A DNA stretch of 22,383 nucleotides, taken from Verrucomicrobiota bacterium (lineage in GTDB: Bacteria > Verrucomicrobiota > Verrucomicrobiia > Opitutales > Opitutaceae). The notes under the pieces were generated by a model. It was not told the DNA's origin. It worked only from the letters and a program-made list of their open reading frames with translations, and ran no database searches. Positions 15,782 to 22,383 of this stretch are shown in pieces. How positions within the stretch are numbered: position 1 is the first letter of the stretch; each line of letters opens with the position of its first letter. Both the position numbers and the translations under genes were made by a program. Location of the stretch: positions 1-22,383 of the forward strand of contig JAEWIY010000042.1 in the NCBI GenBank assembly GCA_023386835.1. Reading direction: 5' to 3'.

Positions 15782-16630
15782 ATGAATATCCCCCTTGTTG
15801 TTCGTGCCAGCTGGTGCGGCGCTGTTGCCGCGCTGACCTTCACCTCGGCAGTCTTCGCACAGAAAGCCGGACCGGATGCGCGGTCCGGCCAGAACTTCAT
15901 CGAGACGCCGGTTTACTCGCTCGAGGAGGATCGTGAGATCCTGCAGGCGTTCGAAGGCCTGCGCGTCGCCGATGTGACGGACGGAATGGACTCGGTCGGC
16001 CTGCACAACATCGGCCTGATGGATCATGAGATCGCGCCGTTGTGGAAGGATGCGAAGGAGTACAAACACCGGATCATTGGAGTCGCGGTCACCGCGCGTT
16101 ACGTGCCGACCCAGCAGCCGCCGGCGGGCAAACGGGAGGAGGCGGATTTCGATCGCTGGGTGGGCGAGTTCTACAACACGCGTTCAAGCGAGCCTTTCAT
16201 GGATCTGCTGCGCCCCGGCTCCGTGCTGGTGCTGGACGAAGCGCCCAACGCCGACGTTGGTTCGATCGGATCCAACAACATCATGGCGTGGAAGCAGCGC
16301 GGCTGCGTCGGCGTGATTACGGATGCCACGGCACGCGACACGGACGAAATCATCACGCAGGAAATCCCGCTCTATCTTCGCCACGCCGGACGAGGAATCC
16401 GGCCCGGCCGGAATGAAATGGAATCCGTCAACCGCCCGGTGGTCGTCGGGGGTGTGCTTGTGATGCCGGGCGACGTGATTGTGGCTGACGGTGATGGTGT
16501 GGTTGTCGTGCCGCGCGCGCATGCGAAGGCCGTGGCGGCGTACGCACACAAGATCCTGCAGGGCGACAAGGAAGGTCGCCGCAACTTGTACAAACAGCTG
16601 GGACTGCCGGACGACGCCTCTGTTCGGTAG
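15782..16630 (+). CDS. RraA family protein with signal peptide
   Basis: A 282-residue protein. Residues 1-26 look like a signal peptide (basic residue, hydrophobic core, VFA before Gln27), so the mature protein is probably periplasmic. The rest matches the RraA/HMG-CHA aldolase fold: VADVTDGMD (62-70), GSIGSNN (160-166) at the usual GDN position, and GVITDATARDTDEI (177-190) with the catalytic-type Arg185-Asp186 pair. Members are class II pyruvate aldolases or RNase E regulators. An exported protein is unlikely to regulate RNase E, so an aldolase- or lyase-like role is more plausible. The ATG at 15782 is chosen over an in-frame start at 15728 because the signal peptide begins there. Confidence 0.87.
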   Translation: MNIPLVVRASWCGAVAALTFTSAVFAQKAGPDARSGQNFIETPVYSLEEDREILQAFEGLRVADVTDGMDSVGLHNIGLMDHEIAPLWKDAKEYKHRIIGVAVTARYVPTQQPPAGKREEADFDRWVGEFYNTRSSEPFMDLLRPGSVLVLDEAPNADVGSIGSNNIMAWKQRGCVGVITDATARDTDEIITQEIPLYLRHAGRGIRPGRNEMESVNRPVVVGGVLVMPGDVIVADGDGVVVVPRAHAKAVAAYAHKILQGDKEGRRNLYKQLGLPDDASVR

Positions 16631-16755
16631 TGGTTTGGGCACGACACGCGGAGACGCGTGCTTCCCGCGTCGCATGCCGGGGCGCACGCGAGGATGCGGT
16701 GAGCCATCGGCCGACCGGCGCGCCGAGGGCTTCCGCTGGCGCGCGGGTGGGCCGC

Positions 16756-17187
16756 TCAGCCTTCGGCGGGCTGCAACTGGCGACTCCGATGCGTGAACTC
16801 CATCAGTTCGATGCGATTGCCATCGGGATCGCTCAACCATGCCTGGAGAGAATGATCGATGCCTTCCGAGATGGGACCGACCTGCGCTCCCCGTCCAAGC
16901 AGGCGTTGGCGCACGTCGTCCAGTCCAGTGACCTCGAGGCAGAAGTGGCTGTAACGGTTTCCGGCCTGCAGCGGCTTGAGATCGCCGCCCCATTGTTTGG
17001 CGGCGAGGACCTGATCGAAGATTTCAACAAAAGTCGTATCACCGCAGCCCAGATAAACGCCAAACTCCTCATTTTCGGCGTTTTTGAACCGGAACTGCAC
17101 CGTCAACCCGAGTACGTCGCGGTAAAACGCGATCAGGCGGGGCAGGTCGTTGGTCATCAGGCACAGATGGGAGAGGCGGCGGATCAT
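16756..17187 (-). CDS. VOC family (glyoxalase-like) protein
   Basis: A 143-residue vicinal-oxygen-chelate protein with the two beta-alpha-beta-beta-beta modules. The four metal positions are occupied: His7, Glu55, His81 and Glu127. DPDGNRIELMEF (120-131) is the typical end of the second module. This pattern equals glyoxalase I, but the family also covers dioxygenases and resistance proteins, so the reaction is open. The ATG at 17187 begins the conserved IRRLSHLCL strand; 17 further in-frame residues to 17238 look unlike the family. The leader is purely pyrimidine-rich (CCTCCTCTCCCCC) with no Shine-Dalgarno. Confidence 0.88.
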   Translation of the reverse strand: MIRRLSHLCLMTNDLPRLIAFYRDVLGLTVQFRFKNAENEEFGVYLGCGDTTFVEIFDQVLAAKQWGGDLKPLQAGNRYSHFCLEVTGLDDVRQRLLGRGAQVGPISEGIDHSLQAWLSDPDGNRIELMEFTHRSRQLQPAEG

Positions 17188-17316
17188 GGGGGAGAGGAGG
17201 GGTGCGAAAGGGAACTCGAGCGGGCCCGCTCCTGGCAATGGCGAAGCAGCTGCCGCGAGCTTGGGAACCGCATGCCGCCGCGTCGCTCTGTGGCGGAGAA
17301 CAACCCCCGCTGACCC

Positions 17317-17754
17317 ATGAATGCGCGCCTGCCCCTCCTGATCCCGCTGCTGATGCTAGCCGGGCTCGGTGCGGGCTGCCAGACGACGGCCTCAGCACCT
17401 CAAGTCGACTATCCGGCCTCGTACGATATTCAGGTCGGCACTACAGCTGCGACCACGGACGAGGCGGGACCGAAGAGTGGGCGGACGGCGACGCAGCAGG
17501 TGCAAGTGGTTCCGCATGAACTGCTCTATTACCGCGTCGATTCGCCCGTCGATGTGATTGTGAGCGTGTACGAAAACCGAAACGGCGATCACGTGCTGCT
17601 TGGCCAGATGCGCGGCACCAGCTTTACGACGTCCGTCATGCCCTCCACCGGTAACGTGGAGTTCAGTTTCGCGCCCTCGACTGTGAATCGCACCGGCACT
17701 GTCCGGTTCACCTTGTCGGACTCCCCGATCGTCGCCGTGGCGGCGGTGGAGTGA
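17317..17754 (+). CDS. Putative lipoprotein, unknown function
   Basis: A 145-residue protein with an N-terminal hydrophobic stretch and a lipobox-like LGAGC ending at Cys21, so it is probably lipidated and held in the envelope. The mature part is rich in Thr, Val and Ser. It has alternating strand-like segments (LLYYRVDSPVDVIVSVYE, VEFSFAP, VRFTLSD) that suggest a small beta-sandwich. The lipobox is slightly atypical, with Gly at -3. No family is recognised. It is divergent from the VOC gene. The ATG has no Shine-Dalgarno. Confidence 0.75.
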   Translation: MNARLPLLIPLLMLAGLGAGCQTTASAPQVDYPASYDIQVGTTAATTDEAGPKSGRTATQQVQVVPHELLYYRVDSPVDVIVSVYENRNGDHVLLGQMRGTSFTTSVMPSTGNVEFSFAPSTVNRTGTVRFTLSDSPIVAVAAVE

Positions 17755-17870
17755 TCGCAACGTGATTAGGCCGGGCGGCTGGTTTCTCCGCCGAGCGGGT
17801 TAACGTTCGCACTCCTGGCACGTCGCGGTGGTAGTAAACGTCGGCCTTCCAATCGATGGCCGAAAGCAGA

Positions 17871-17893
17871 GAAAGGCCGGACGATGTCCGGCC
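17871..17893 (-). terminator. Intrinsic-type terminator after the 17934-18308 gene
   Basis: A perfect 8-bp stem GGCCGGAC/GTCCGGCC (17875-17882, 17886-17893) has a 3-base loop. On the minus strand it is followed by TTTCTC. It lies about 40 bases past the stop of the minus-strand gene. The plus-strand lipoprotein gene ends further left and could also use it, but its side has no U-run. Confidence 0.6.
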
Positions 17894-17933
17894 CTCGTTA
17901 ATACGCCGGTGCTTACACCAGCGGACCAATTGA

Positions 17934-18308
17934 TCAGGGATTCTCGCGACGCCGACGAGCAGCCAGCATCAAGTCATGCTGCGCTTCGTCCACGCCTTCT
18001 TGGGCGAGGCGGGCGGAGGCTTCGTTTTCGTCGTCCGCCGGCATGTCAGGCACATGGTGACCTGTATTGGCGGCGGGATCACTGGGGTCGCGCCCCAATC
18101 CGGTTTCGGCAACGTCGTCCTCGGGTGAACTGACGGGCAGGGAATGGCCACGCAGTTCGCGTGCGGCCTCGGCGAGATCTTCCTGGGTGTAGGAACCGGA
18201 GCCGCGAATCTCGGCGAGCTCTTGGGCCCGCTGCTCGATCCGACGGTCTCCCTCGTTGTTGACTTGGGAGGGCAGAATTTTGCCCTCGGTGTTCGGATGC
18301 GGTCTCAT
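17934..18308 (-). CDS. Small acidic hydrophilic protein, unknown
   Basis: A 124-residue, highly charged, Asp/Glu/Ala-rich protein without hydrophobic segments. A helical piece at about 21-53 (RRIEQRAQELAEIRG, then TQEDLAEAARELRG) faintly recalls DUF2934-type helices. The middle is Pro/Asp-rich and probably disordered, and it ends in a helix with ARRRREN. The frame is open to 18650, but I place the start at the ATG at 18308, where acidic, gene-like composition begins. The leader (CCCATCCCCTTT) is pyrimidine-rich. A terminator follows. I do not recognise it; a stress-related small protein is possible. Confidence 0.65.
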   Translation of the reverse strand: MRPHPNTEGKILPSQVNNEGDRRIEQRAQELAEIRGSGSYTQEDLAEAARELRGHSLPVSSPEDDVAETGLGRDPSDPAANTGHHVPDMPADDENEASARLAQEGVDEAQHDLMLAARRRRENP

Positions 18309-18653
18309 AAAGGGGATGGGCGGCCGCGGCCGCGGGGCGAAGCGCTGGAGACACGCCCGTGCTAAAGTCCCGACCCCTCCCACCCGCCGAGGTTCGCCGG
18401 GGTAGCGCAAAAACTCACCGCGCCGTCCGGTATGCACCGGGCACTCCAACCTTCGAGATGGCGAACGGGTCCGATCGCAGGCAGCGCGGCGCGGAAGGCT
18501 CGGCGCAACTCGCGAGAGAGTAATGCCAAAAGCCGCCGAAACGATCGGCGGACCGCCGGCCGCCAGCAGTCGCTTGACAACCGCTTGATCGTTCACGCGC
18601 ACGGCAACCTCCGTTACGAGGAGGTGCGGCAACGCGTTGATGTCAACCAACTG
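18309..18653. other. 345-base gap, no supported gene
   Basis: The gap lies between two minus-strand genes. The downstream gene's frame stays open through it, but the translation is Arg/Pro-rich and unlike the acidic gene it precedes. A second minus-strand frame (18362-18580) is also open. I see no RNA gene or strong repeat. It should hold the promoter of the 18308 gene. A degraded gene cannot be excluded. Confidence 0.4.
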
Positions 18654-19676
18654 TCAGCCGACCGGTTTGCTGCGCAGCCGTGTGACGGTTTCCAGCACGG
18701 CGCGCTGGCAGCGCTGCGGAGGCAATCCGCGCAGCACCAATTCGCAATCATCCGTCACCCGCTCGCCCATTTCCGGCCAGATCTCCGGGATGTTTCCGGC
18801 GCGATGGGCCTGCAGGACCGTATTGGGTGTGTGGCGGGCGCGATGATCCGGCGGGATGGGCTCGTCCGGCCAGACGTCGATCGCCGCGCGAATCCGTCCG
18901 CTCGCTGCCGCGTCCAGCAAGTCGTCAAACACCACCACGCTGGCGCGGCTGATCAGGACCACGATGCTGCCCGGCTTCATGACGGAAAAGTGGCGGCGAT
19001 CGATCGCGCCCTGGTTTTCGGTCGTAGTGGCCGCGAGGATGAAGACGACCGCGGCGCGGGTGAACGCTTCCTCCAAGCTGACCGGCACGGCGCCCATTTC
19101 GCGCAGGACCGTGGGATGGATCCAAGGATCATGGATCAGGATCTCGCCACCGAAGGGCTTCAGCAGCGGCAAGAGCGCGCGGCCCAGGTTGCCGCAGCCG
19201 ATCAAGGCGAGCGGACGTCCGCTCAACAGGATCGAGTCATGGTTGTCGCCCTCGCCGTACAGGGTCTCCGTGCCATTCCGGATGGCGGCATCCGCCTGCG
19301 GGATGCGCCGAGCGCAAGACAAAGCGAGGCCGAGAGCCATTTCGGCCACTGGGATGGCAAAGACCGGACCTGTCGCAGCGACGTGGATACCGCGCCGATG
19401 GCATTCGGCGTAGTCCACATTCGGGAGGAAATTGCTTTCGACGTTGAAGATCGCCCGCAGGTTGGGCGCGCGGTCGAGCCGTTCCTTGGGCAGCGGCGAT
19501 TGTCCGATCAAAATGGTCGCATCGGGCAGATGCCGGTCGATGTGGGCCGGATCGGCCTGGGCGGCACCGTCGTGCCAGATCACTTTGCCGAGCGCCTCGA
19601 GCCGCTGGCGGGTTTCGGGGGTGAAGATCAGATCGAGCGGACGCGGGTGGGGATCGAGCAGGATCAGCGGACGCAT
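18654..19676 (-). CDS. D-isomer 2-hydroxyacid dehydrogenase family protein
   Basis: A 340-residue NAD-dependent dehydrogenase of the phosphoglycerate dehydrogenase-like family. The nucleotide motif GCGNLG is at 160-165, with Asp183 closing the next strand, which favours NAD. The catalytic triad is complete: Arg244 in LISRASVV, Glu272 in DVWPDEP, and His291 in QAHRAGN. Length is typical, without an ACT regulatory domain. It reduces a 2-ketoacid or oxidises the D-hydroxyacid in the cytoplasm; the substrate is not predictable. The ATG at 19676 begins the RPLILLD strand. It is divergent from the TonB-domain gene and appears monocistronic. Confidence 0.9.
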   Translation of the reverse strand: MRPLILLDPHPRPLDLIFTPETRQRLEALGKVIWHDGAAQADPAHIDRHLPDATILIGQSPLPKERLDRAPNLRAIFNVESNFLPNVDYAECHRRGIHVAATGPVFAIPVAEMALGLALSCARRIPQADAAIRNGTETLYGEGDNHDSILLSGRPLALIGCGNLGRALLPLLKPFGGEILIHDPWIHPTVLREMGAVPVSLEEAFTRAAVVFILAATTTENQGAIDRRHFSVMKPGSIVVLISRASVVVFDDLLDAAASGRIRAAIDVWPDEPIPPDHRARHTPNTVLQAHRAGNIPEIWPEMGERVTDDCELVLRGLPPQRCQRAVLETVTRLRSKPVG

Positions 19677-19769
19677 CCGTCGACGCTGCGGAGGATGGCG
19701 GCTGGGGTCAACGGAGCCGCGCCGCGCTGTGACTTGTCACGGTAACCGGGAAGACTATCCTGCCCAACT

Positions 19770-20516
19770 GTGGGCGCGAATCGTTGGAAAATAGCCGTTC
19801 GAAGCGCGGGTTTGGCGGTCTGGCTGACCTGCCGTGGCTGGTGCGTGGACGCTCCGTCCGCCGCCCAGGTTCAGCCGCTGAAGGTGGTCCAGACGACGGA
19901 CGTGCTCTCTCCGGAGACGTTTGAGCCGATGGACCCGCCGGCCGGCGAGGCGACGGCGCTGGTGCACGTGGATGCGGACGGGCGGTTGCTGGACGTTCTG
20001 GTGACGCACAGCAGTCGTACGCTGTACGGGAACTTGGCGGAAAAGGCACTGCGCGAGTGGCGGTATGAACCCGCCCGGCGAAACGGAGAGCCGATCGCGG
20101 TCCGGCAGACGGTGCGGCTGGTGTTCGAACCGCGACGTGCGGTGGTGACGCTCACGCCCATGGCCACGCTGGATCGGTTGGTGGCGCGGGCCGGTGGCGC
20201 CGAGCTGGCGGCCCATTTGTCCACTGGCGCGGAGCTGGACCGGCCGTTGCAGCCCGTTTCGGTCGTATCGCCGTTGCCAGTACAGGAAGACGACGAGTCG
20301 GAAAGCACGATGCCCGCGCGGGTCGTCGTGGATTTCATCGTCGATCGCGAGGGCCGCCCCCGGATGCCGGCGATTGTGACGGCCACCACACCGGTGCACG
20401 GAGCGTCGGCGCTGCAGGCGGTGGAACAGTGGCGCTTCGAGCCGCCGTTGCGGGCGGGCCGACCCGTCGCGGTCCGGGTGCAGCAGGAGTTCCGCTTCGA
20501 GGCGCCCTCATCCTGA
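19770..20516 (+). CDS. Protein with two TonB C-terminal-type domains
   Basis: A 248-residue protein starting at GTG. The N-terminus has a moderately hydrophobic stretch at about 8-21 after basic residues, possibly a weak signal or anchor. There are two TonB_C-like modules, residues about 60-120 and 181-244. Each has a strand with VxxDGR or VDREGR, a helix ending in ALREWRYEPA or AVEQWRFEPP, then a final strand. Classical TonB has one such domain, a strong TM and a long Pro spacer; those are missing here. It may be a periplasmic protein related to TonB rather than an energy transducer. The start is uncertain because no ATG lies nearby. Its 3' end overlaps the next minus-strand gene by 9 bases. 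Confidence 0.78.
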   Translation: MGANRWKIAVRSAGLAVWLTCRGWCVDAPSAAQVQPLKVVQTTDVLSPETFEPMDPPAGEATALVHVDADGRLLDVLVTHSSRTLYGNLAEKALREWRYEPARRNGEPIAVRQTVRLVFEPRRAVVTLTPMATLDRLVARAGGAELAAHLSTGAELDRPLQPVSVVSPLPVQEDDESESTMPARVVVDFIVDREGRPRMPAIVTATTPVHGASALQAVEQWRFEPPLRAGRPVAVRVQQEFRFEAPSS

Positions 20517-20732
20517 GACGTTGGGGAAGCCCGCCGGGATCGCCCCGCCGGTCACCAAGTCGGGGCGGAGAAGTGGCACGAGGAAATCGTTTTCGCAGCC
20601 GCGCGGCGCGAGCACGTGCGCTTCGCGGGCGGCTTGGGTCAATCGTCGGGTGAGCGCGGCGATTCTCTGGTCATCCTCGGGATCGAGCTGACGGGCGGTG
20701 GGTGGCAGGGTGAGCATGGGCATGATGAGCAT
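20508..20732 (-). CDS. Small hypothetical protein
   Basis: A 74-residue soluble-looking protein. It has a helix at about 18-38 (EDDQRIAALTRRLTQAAREA), then APRGCENDFLVPLL and a Gly/Pro-rich end. Composition is normal for a folded or partner-binding small protein. Its tail-to-tail overlap with the TonB-domain gene is only 9 bases, as for real convergent genes. Start codons at 20732, 20723 and 20717 are all possible; none has a well-placed Shine-Dalgarno. A strong minus-strand terminator hairpin lies 51 bases upstream of the start, which could make this an attenuated gene. No family recognised. Confidence 0.5.
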   Translation of the reverse strand: MLIMPMLTLPPTARQLDPEDDQRIAALTRRLTQAAREAHVLAPRGCENDFLVPLLRPDLVTGGAIPAGFPNVSG

Positions 20733-21040
20733 GGTTGGTGATGATGCTCTCGCTCCTCCTGCGCCGCGTGACCTCAGGGCCCAAAAAACCCCTCCGGTGC
20801 GGCACCGGAGGGGCGAAAGCCTGGTAGCGTTCAGCCCTCTCGCGGTGCGCGAGTAACGACTACGGCGACGGAAATAACGACGGACGCGCCGGCGGCGGAG
20901 CGGCGGGAGGCGTCAATCGTTGAGGTTCCGTGGGCGAACATTGCCCCGCAGGCCGCCAAAGATGCGGCCACGCGTCAAGTGTCGATTCCGGTGATTTCGT
21001 AACAGGTGAACCATGACGCGGCCCGGCGGGTCCGTCGGGA
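20733..21040. other. 308-base gap with a structured minus-strand RNA candidate
   Basis: The gap lies between the minus-strand small gene and udgX. On the minus strand it contains a hairpin CTCGCG/CGCGAG (20839-20853) followed by a strong intrinsic terminator (20783-20813). This is the form of a short non-coding RNA or an attenuator leader. I recognise no known riboswitch, 6S, tmRNA or SRP RNA. On the plus strand, AGGTGA before an ATG at 21013 opens a 25-codon frame that runs into udgX; I do not call it. Confidence 0.4.
20783..20813 (-). terminator. Strong intrinsic terminator, minus strand
   Basis: A perfect 11-bp stem (CCCCTCCGGTG at 20789-20799, CACCGGAGGGG at 20803-20813) has a 3-base loop. 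On the minus strand it is followed at once by six T (20788-20783). The plus strand has no U-run. No protein gene on the minus strand ends just before it. Confidence 0.8.
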
Positions 21041-21733
21041 ATGGCAACCCGGATCGTTTCCCCGGAGGTCGCGCGTGCGCCTGTGCCTGAGACACGCGAT
21101 CTCGCCAAATTGCGGGCGGCGGCCGCGGGTTGCCGGGCTTGTCCGTTGTGGCGGACGGGGACACAAACCGTGTTCGGCGAAGGTCCTGCGCGGGCGCGGG
21201 TGTTGCTGGTGGGCGAGCAGCCCGGTGATCAGGAAGACCGGGCCGGGCATCCGTTTGTCGGGCCGGCCGGACGGTTGCTGGACCGTGCGCTGGAGGAGGC
21301 GGGCATCGATCGCGGCACGCTCTTCGTCACCAATGCGGTGAAACACTTCAAGTGGGTCGCGCGAGGCAAACGCCGGCTGCACGAGAAGCCTGCGACCCTG
21401 GAACTCGCCGCGTGCCGTCCGTGGCTGGAGGCGGAGGTGCGGGCGGTGCGACCGGAGTTGATCGTCTGCCTGGGCGCCACGGCGGCGCGCAGCGTCGTCG
21501 GCCGGGTGGTGCGTGTATTGACGGAACGAGGACAACGCCTGCCGACCGAGTTCGGCGTCGAAGCGCTCATCACGGTGCATCCGTCCGCGTTGCTGCGGCT
21601 GCGTGACCGAACGGAGGCGGACGCTGCTTTTGCGGCCCTGGTGCGCGACCTGGAGCTGATTCGCGACCAACCGCGGCGGAAGGCAAAAAAAGCCCCGTCC
21701 AAAAAGACGGGGCTCGAGGGATCGGCCGGTTAA
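21041..21733 (+). CDS. udgX: UdgX-type uracil-DNA glycosylase
   Basis: A 230-residue iron-sulfur uracil-DNA glycosylase that removes uracil from DNA. Four cysteines suitable for a 4Fe-4S cluster are present (C31, C34, C125, C143). Motif GEQPGDQED is at 58-66 with Glu59, PFVGPAGR follows at 71-78, and the second motif HPSALLR is at 180-186. KRRLHEKP at 110-117 is the signature insert of UdgX, in which the histidine (here H114) is known to bond covalently to the sugar of the excised uracil site. This separates it from ordinary family 4 enzymes. The ATG at 21041 lacks a strong Shine-Dalgarno. The last ~15 residues (KKAPSKKTGLEG) are encoded by the terminator of the facing gene. Confidence 0.93.
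   Translation: MATRIVSPEVARAPVPETRDLAKLRAAAAGCRACPLWRTGTQTVFGEGPARARVLLVGEQPGDQEDRAGHPFVGPAGRLLDRALEEAGIDRGTLFVTNAVKHFKWVARGKRRLHEKPATLELAACRPWLEAEVRAVRPELIVCLGATAARSVVGRVVRVLTERGQRLPTEFGVEALITVHPSALLRLRDRTEADAAFAALVRDLELIRDQPRRKAKKAPSKKTGLEGSAG
21685..21714 (-). terminator. Terminator of the right-edge gene, inside the udgX 3' end
   Basis: A 9-bp stem AGCCCCGTC/GACGGGGCT (21691-21699, 21706-21714) has a 6-base loop. On the minus strand it is followed by seven T (21691-21685). It lies 27 bases past the stop of the gene ending at 21741 and within the coding region of udgX. Confidence 0.8.
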
Positions 21734-21740
21734 GCGGTGT

Positions 21741-22383
21741 TCAGGACGCGGCGGGCTCGCCGAAGTTGACGGCGAGCGGCGGTTGGCCGCTGTGGGCGGC
21801 GTTCCACTCCTGCACGAACTGCTGAACGGTTTGTCGCCACTGTTGGCGGGCTTGCGCGATCTGCTGTTCCTGCTGCGCCAGCTGCTCGTAGCTCTTTGCC
21901 AGTTGCTCGACCGCCTCGGGTTTGAAAGGCAGGCGACCCGAGGTCTTCAAGTCCAGGAAAAGCCCGTGGGCGCGGGAACGTGCCGCGGCGAACTGGGATT
22001 GGTGCGCGGCGATCTGGTGATCCCAAACGCGCGCCATCATGGCGAAGCTGTCCGCGCGCAGCCGGTCGACATTGGGCTGAGGCACCTCGGGCTTTTCCGG
22101 TGGTTCGGGCGGAACGAAGAACAGCGGGGCGTTGCCGACGATGGCCGCGCTCCCTTCAAACGCCGGCATGAAGCGCTCACGGGAGATCACGAGTTGCAGC
22201 GCCTCGTTGTCGCGCGCGGCTCCGGGGAATTCGGCGACCAATCGGTCCACGATCAGAATCGCCTGCAGCCCCTCCTGGTCGATGGCTGCGGTCCATTGAT
22301 TGCCCTGCTTGGTAAGCGGCGTGGACCAAAACGGGTAGTTGTCGCGATTGGTGGCGCGCAGGACGGCACCCTCACTGGAGGCC
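21741..22383 (-). CDS. Unknown protein, C-terminal part (runs off the right edge)
   Basis: The frame is open to the end of the window, so only the last 213 residues are visible. It begins with a part containing TNRDNYPFWSTPLTKQGNQW and QAILIVDRLVAEFPG. A Pro/Glu-rich linker follows (VPPEPPEKPEVPQP), then a long Gln-rich helical region (SYEQLAQQEQQIAQARQQW) likely to form a coiled coil. The GTG at 22250 is only an internal codon. No family is recognised. It converges with udgX with 7 bases between stops, and its terminator lies inside udgX. Confidence 0.7.
   Translation of the reverse strand, partial: ASSEGAVLRATNRDNYPFWSTPLTKQGNQWTAAIDQEGLQAILIVDRLVAEFPGAARDNEALQLVISRERFMPAFEGSAAIVGNAPLFFVPPEPPEKPEVPQPNVDRLRADSFAMMARVWDHQIAAHQSQFAAARSRAHGLFLDLKTSGRLPFKPEAVEQLAKSYEQLAQQEQQIAQARQQWRQTVQQFVQEWNAAHSGQPPLAVNFGEPAAS

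Noticed and set aside
18362..18580. Minus-strand 72-codon frame in the 345-base gap
   Set aside because: No recognisable motif; could be part of a decayed gene, but the evidence is too weak to call a pseudogene.
18432..19745. 437-codon plus-strand frame
   Set aside because: Antisense shadow of the hydroxyacid dehydrogenase, whose motifs are complete.
20913..21014. 33-codon basic minus-strand frame
   Set aside because: No Shine-Dalgarno, no recognisable family, and the stop is about 100 bases from the terminator; left as part of the possible RNA region.
21013..21090. 25-codon frame with a good Shine-Dalgarno (AGGTGA) before udgX
   Set aside because: Gly/Pro-rich peptide overlapping the udgX start in another frame; could be a leader peptide but nothing else supports it.

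Overview
The window is GC-rich, gene-dense bacterial chromosome, with no phage, insertion sequence, CRISPR array, tRNA or rRNA that I can see. Gene style suggests a Gram-negative organism: lipoprotein, TonB-type domains, an exported RraA-like protein, and many short hydrophilic proteins. My best guess is Verrucomicrobiota, Opitutaceae-like. No phylogenetic marker gene is present, so this is inference. Many genes lack a Shine-Dalgarno sequence and start after pyrimidine-rich leaders; ftsH, the alcohol dehydrogenase and one small gene are clear exceptions.

Layout. 50-3838: an AhpD-like protein, a histone-like basic protein, a divergent FtsH protease with a foldable leader, and a VTT-domain membrane protein. 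3950-5486: a voltage-gated-type potassium channel with a zinc-ribbon tail, then two small disordered proteins, then a heptamer repeat patch. 5589-8767 (minus strand): a tightly coupled four-gene operon (4-TM membrane protein, SAM methyltransferase, FAD oxidoreductase, type III polyketide synthase). This is the best candidate for a distinct biosynthetic system, probably for a phenolic lipid or alkylquinone. 8860-10658: an SRPBCC protein overlapping a zinc alcohol dehydrogenase. 10788-14514: a membrane-fused spermidine-synthase-like protein and a cardiolipin-synthase-like phospholipase D protein. 14605-18308: Ohr peroxidase, host-attachment/baeRF-like protein, exported RraA-like protein, VOC protein, lipoprotein and a small acidic protein. 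18654-22383: a D-2-hydroxyacid dehydrogenase, a protein with two TonB C-terminal domains, a small hypothetical gene, a UdgX-type uracil-DNA glycosylase, and a gene cut by the right edge.

How the genes fit together. Many products are typical of envelope and oxidative or general stress adaptation: Ohr, AhpD-like, FtsH, cardiolipin synthase, potassium channel, basic DNA-binding protein, UdgX, host-attachment-like protein, formaldehyde-dehydrogenase-like ADH. The type III polyketide operon would fit as a source of membrane phenolic lipid. That shared theme is inference from gene content; apart from the two overlapping operons, the genes look like separate transcription units.
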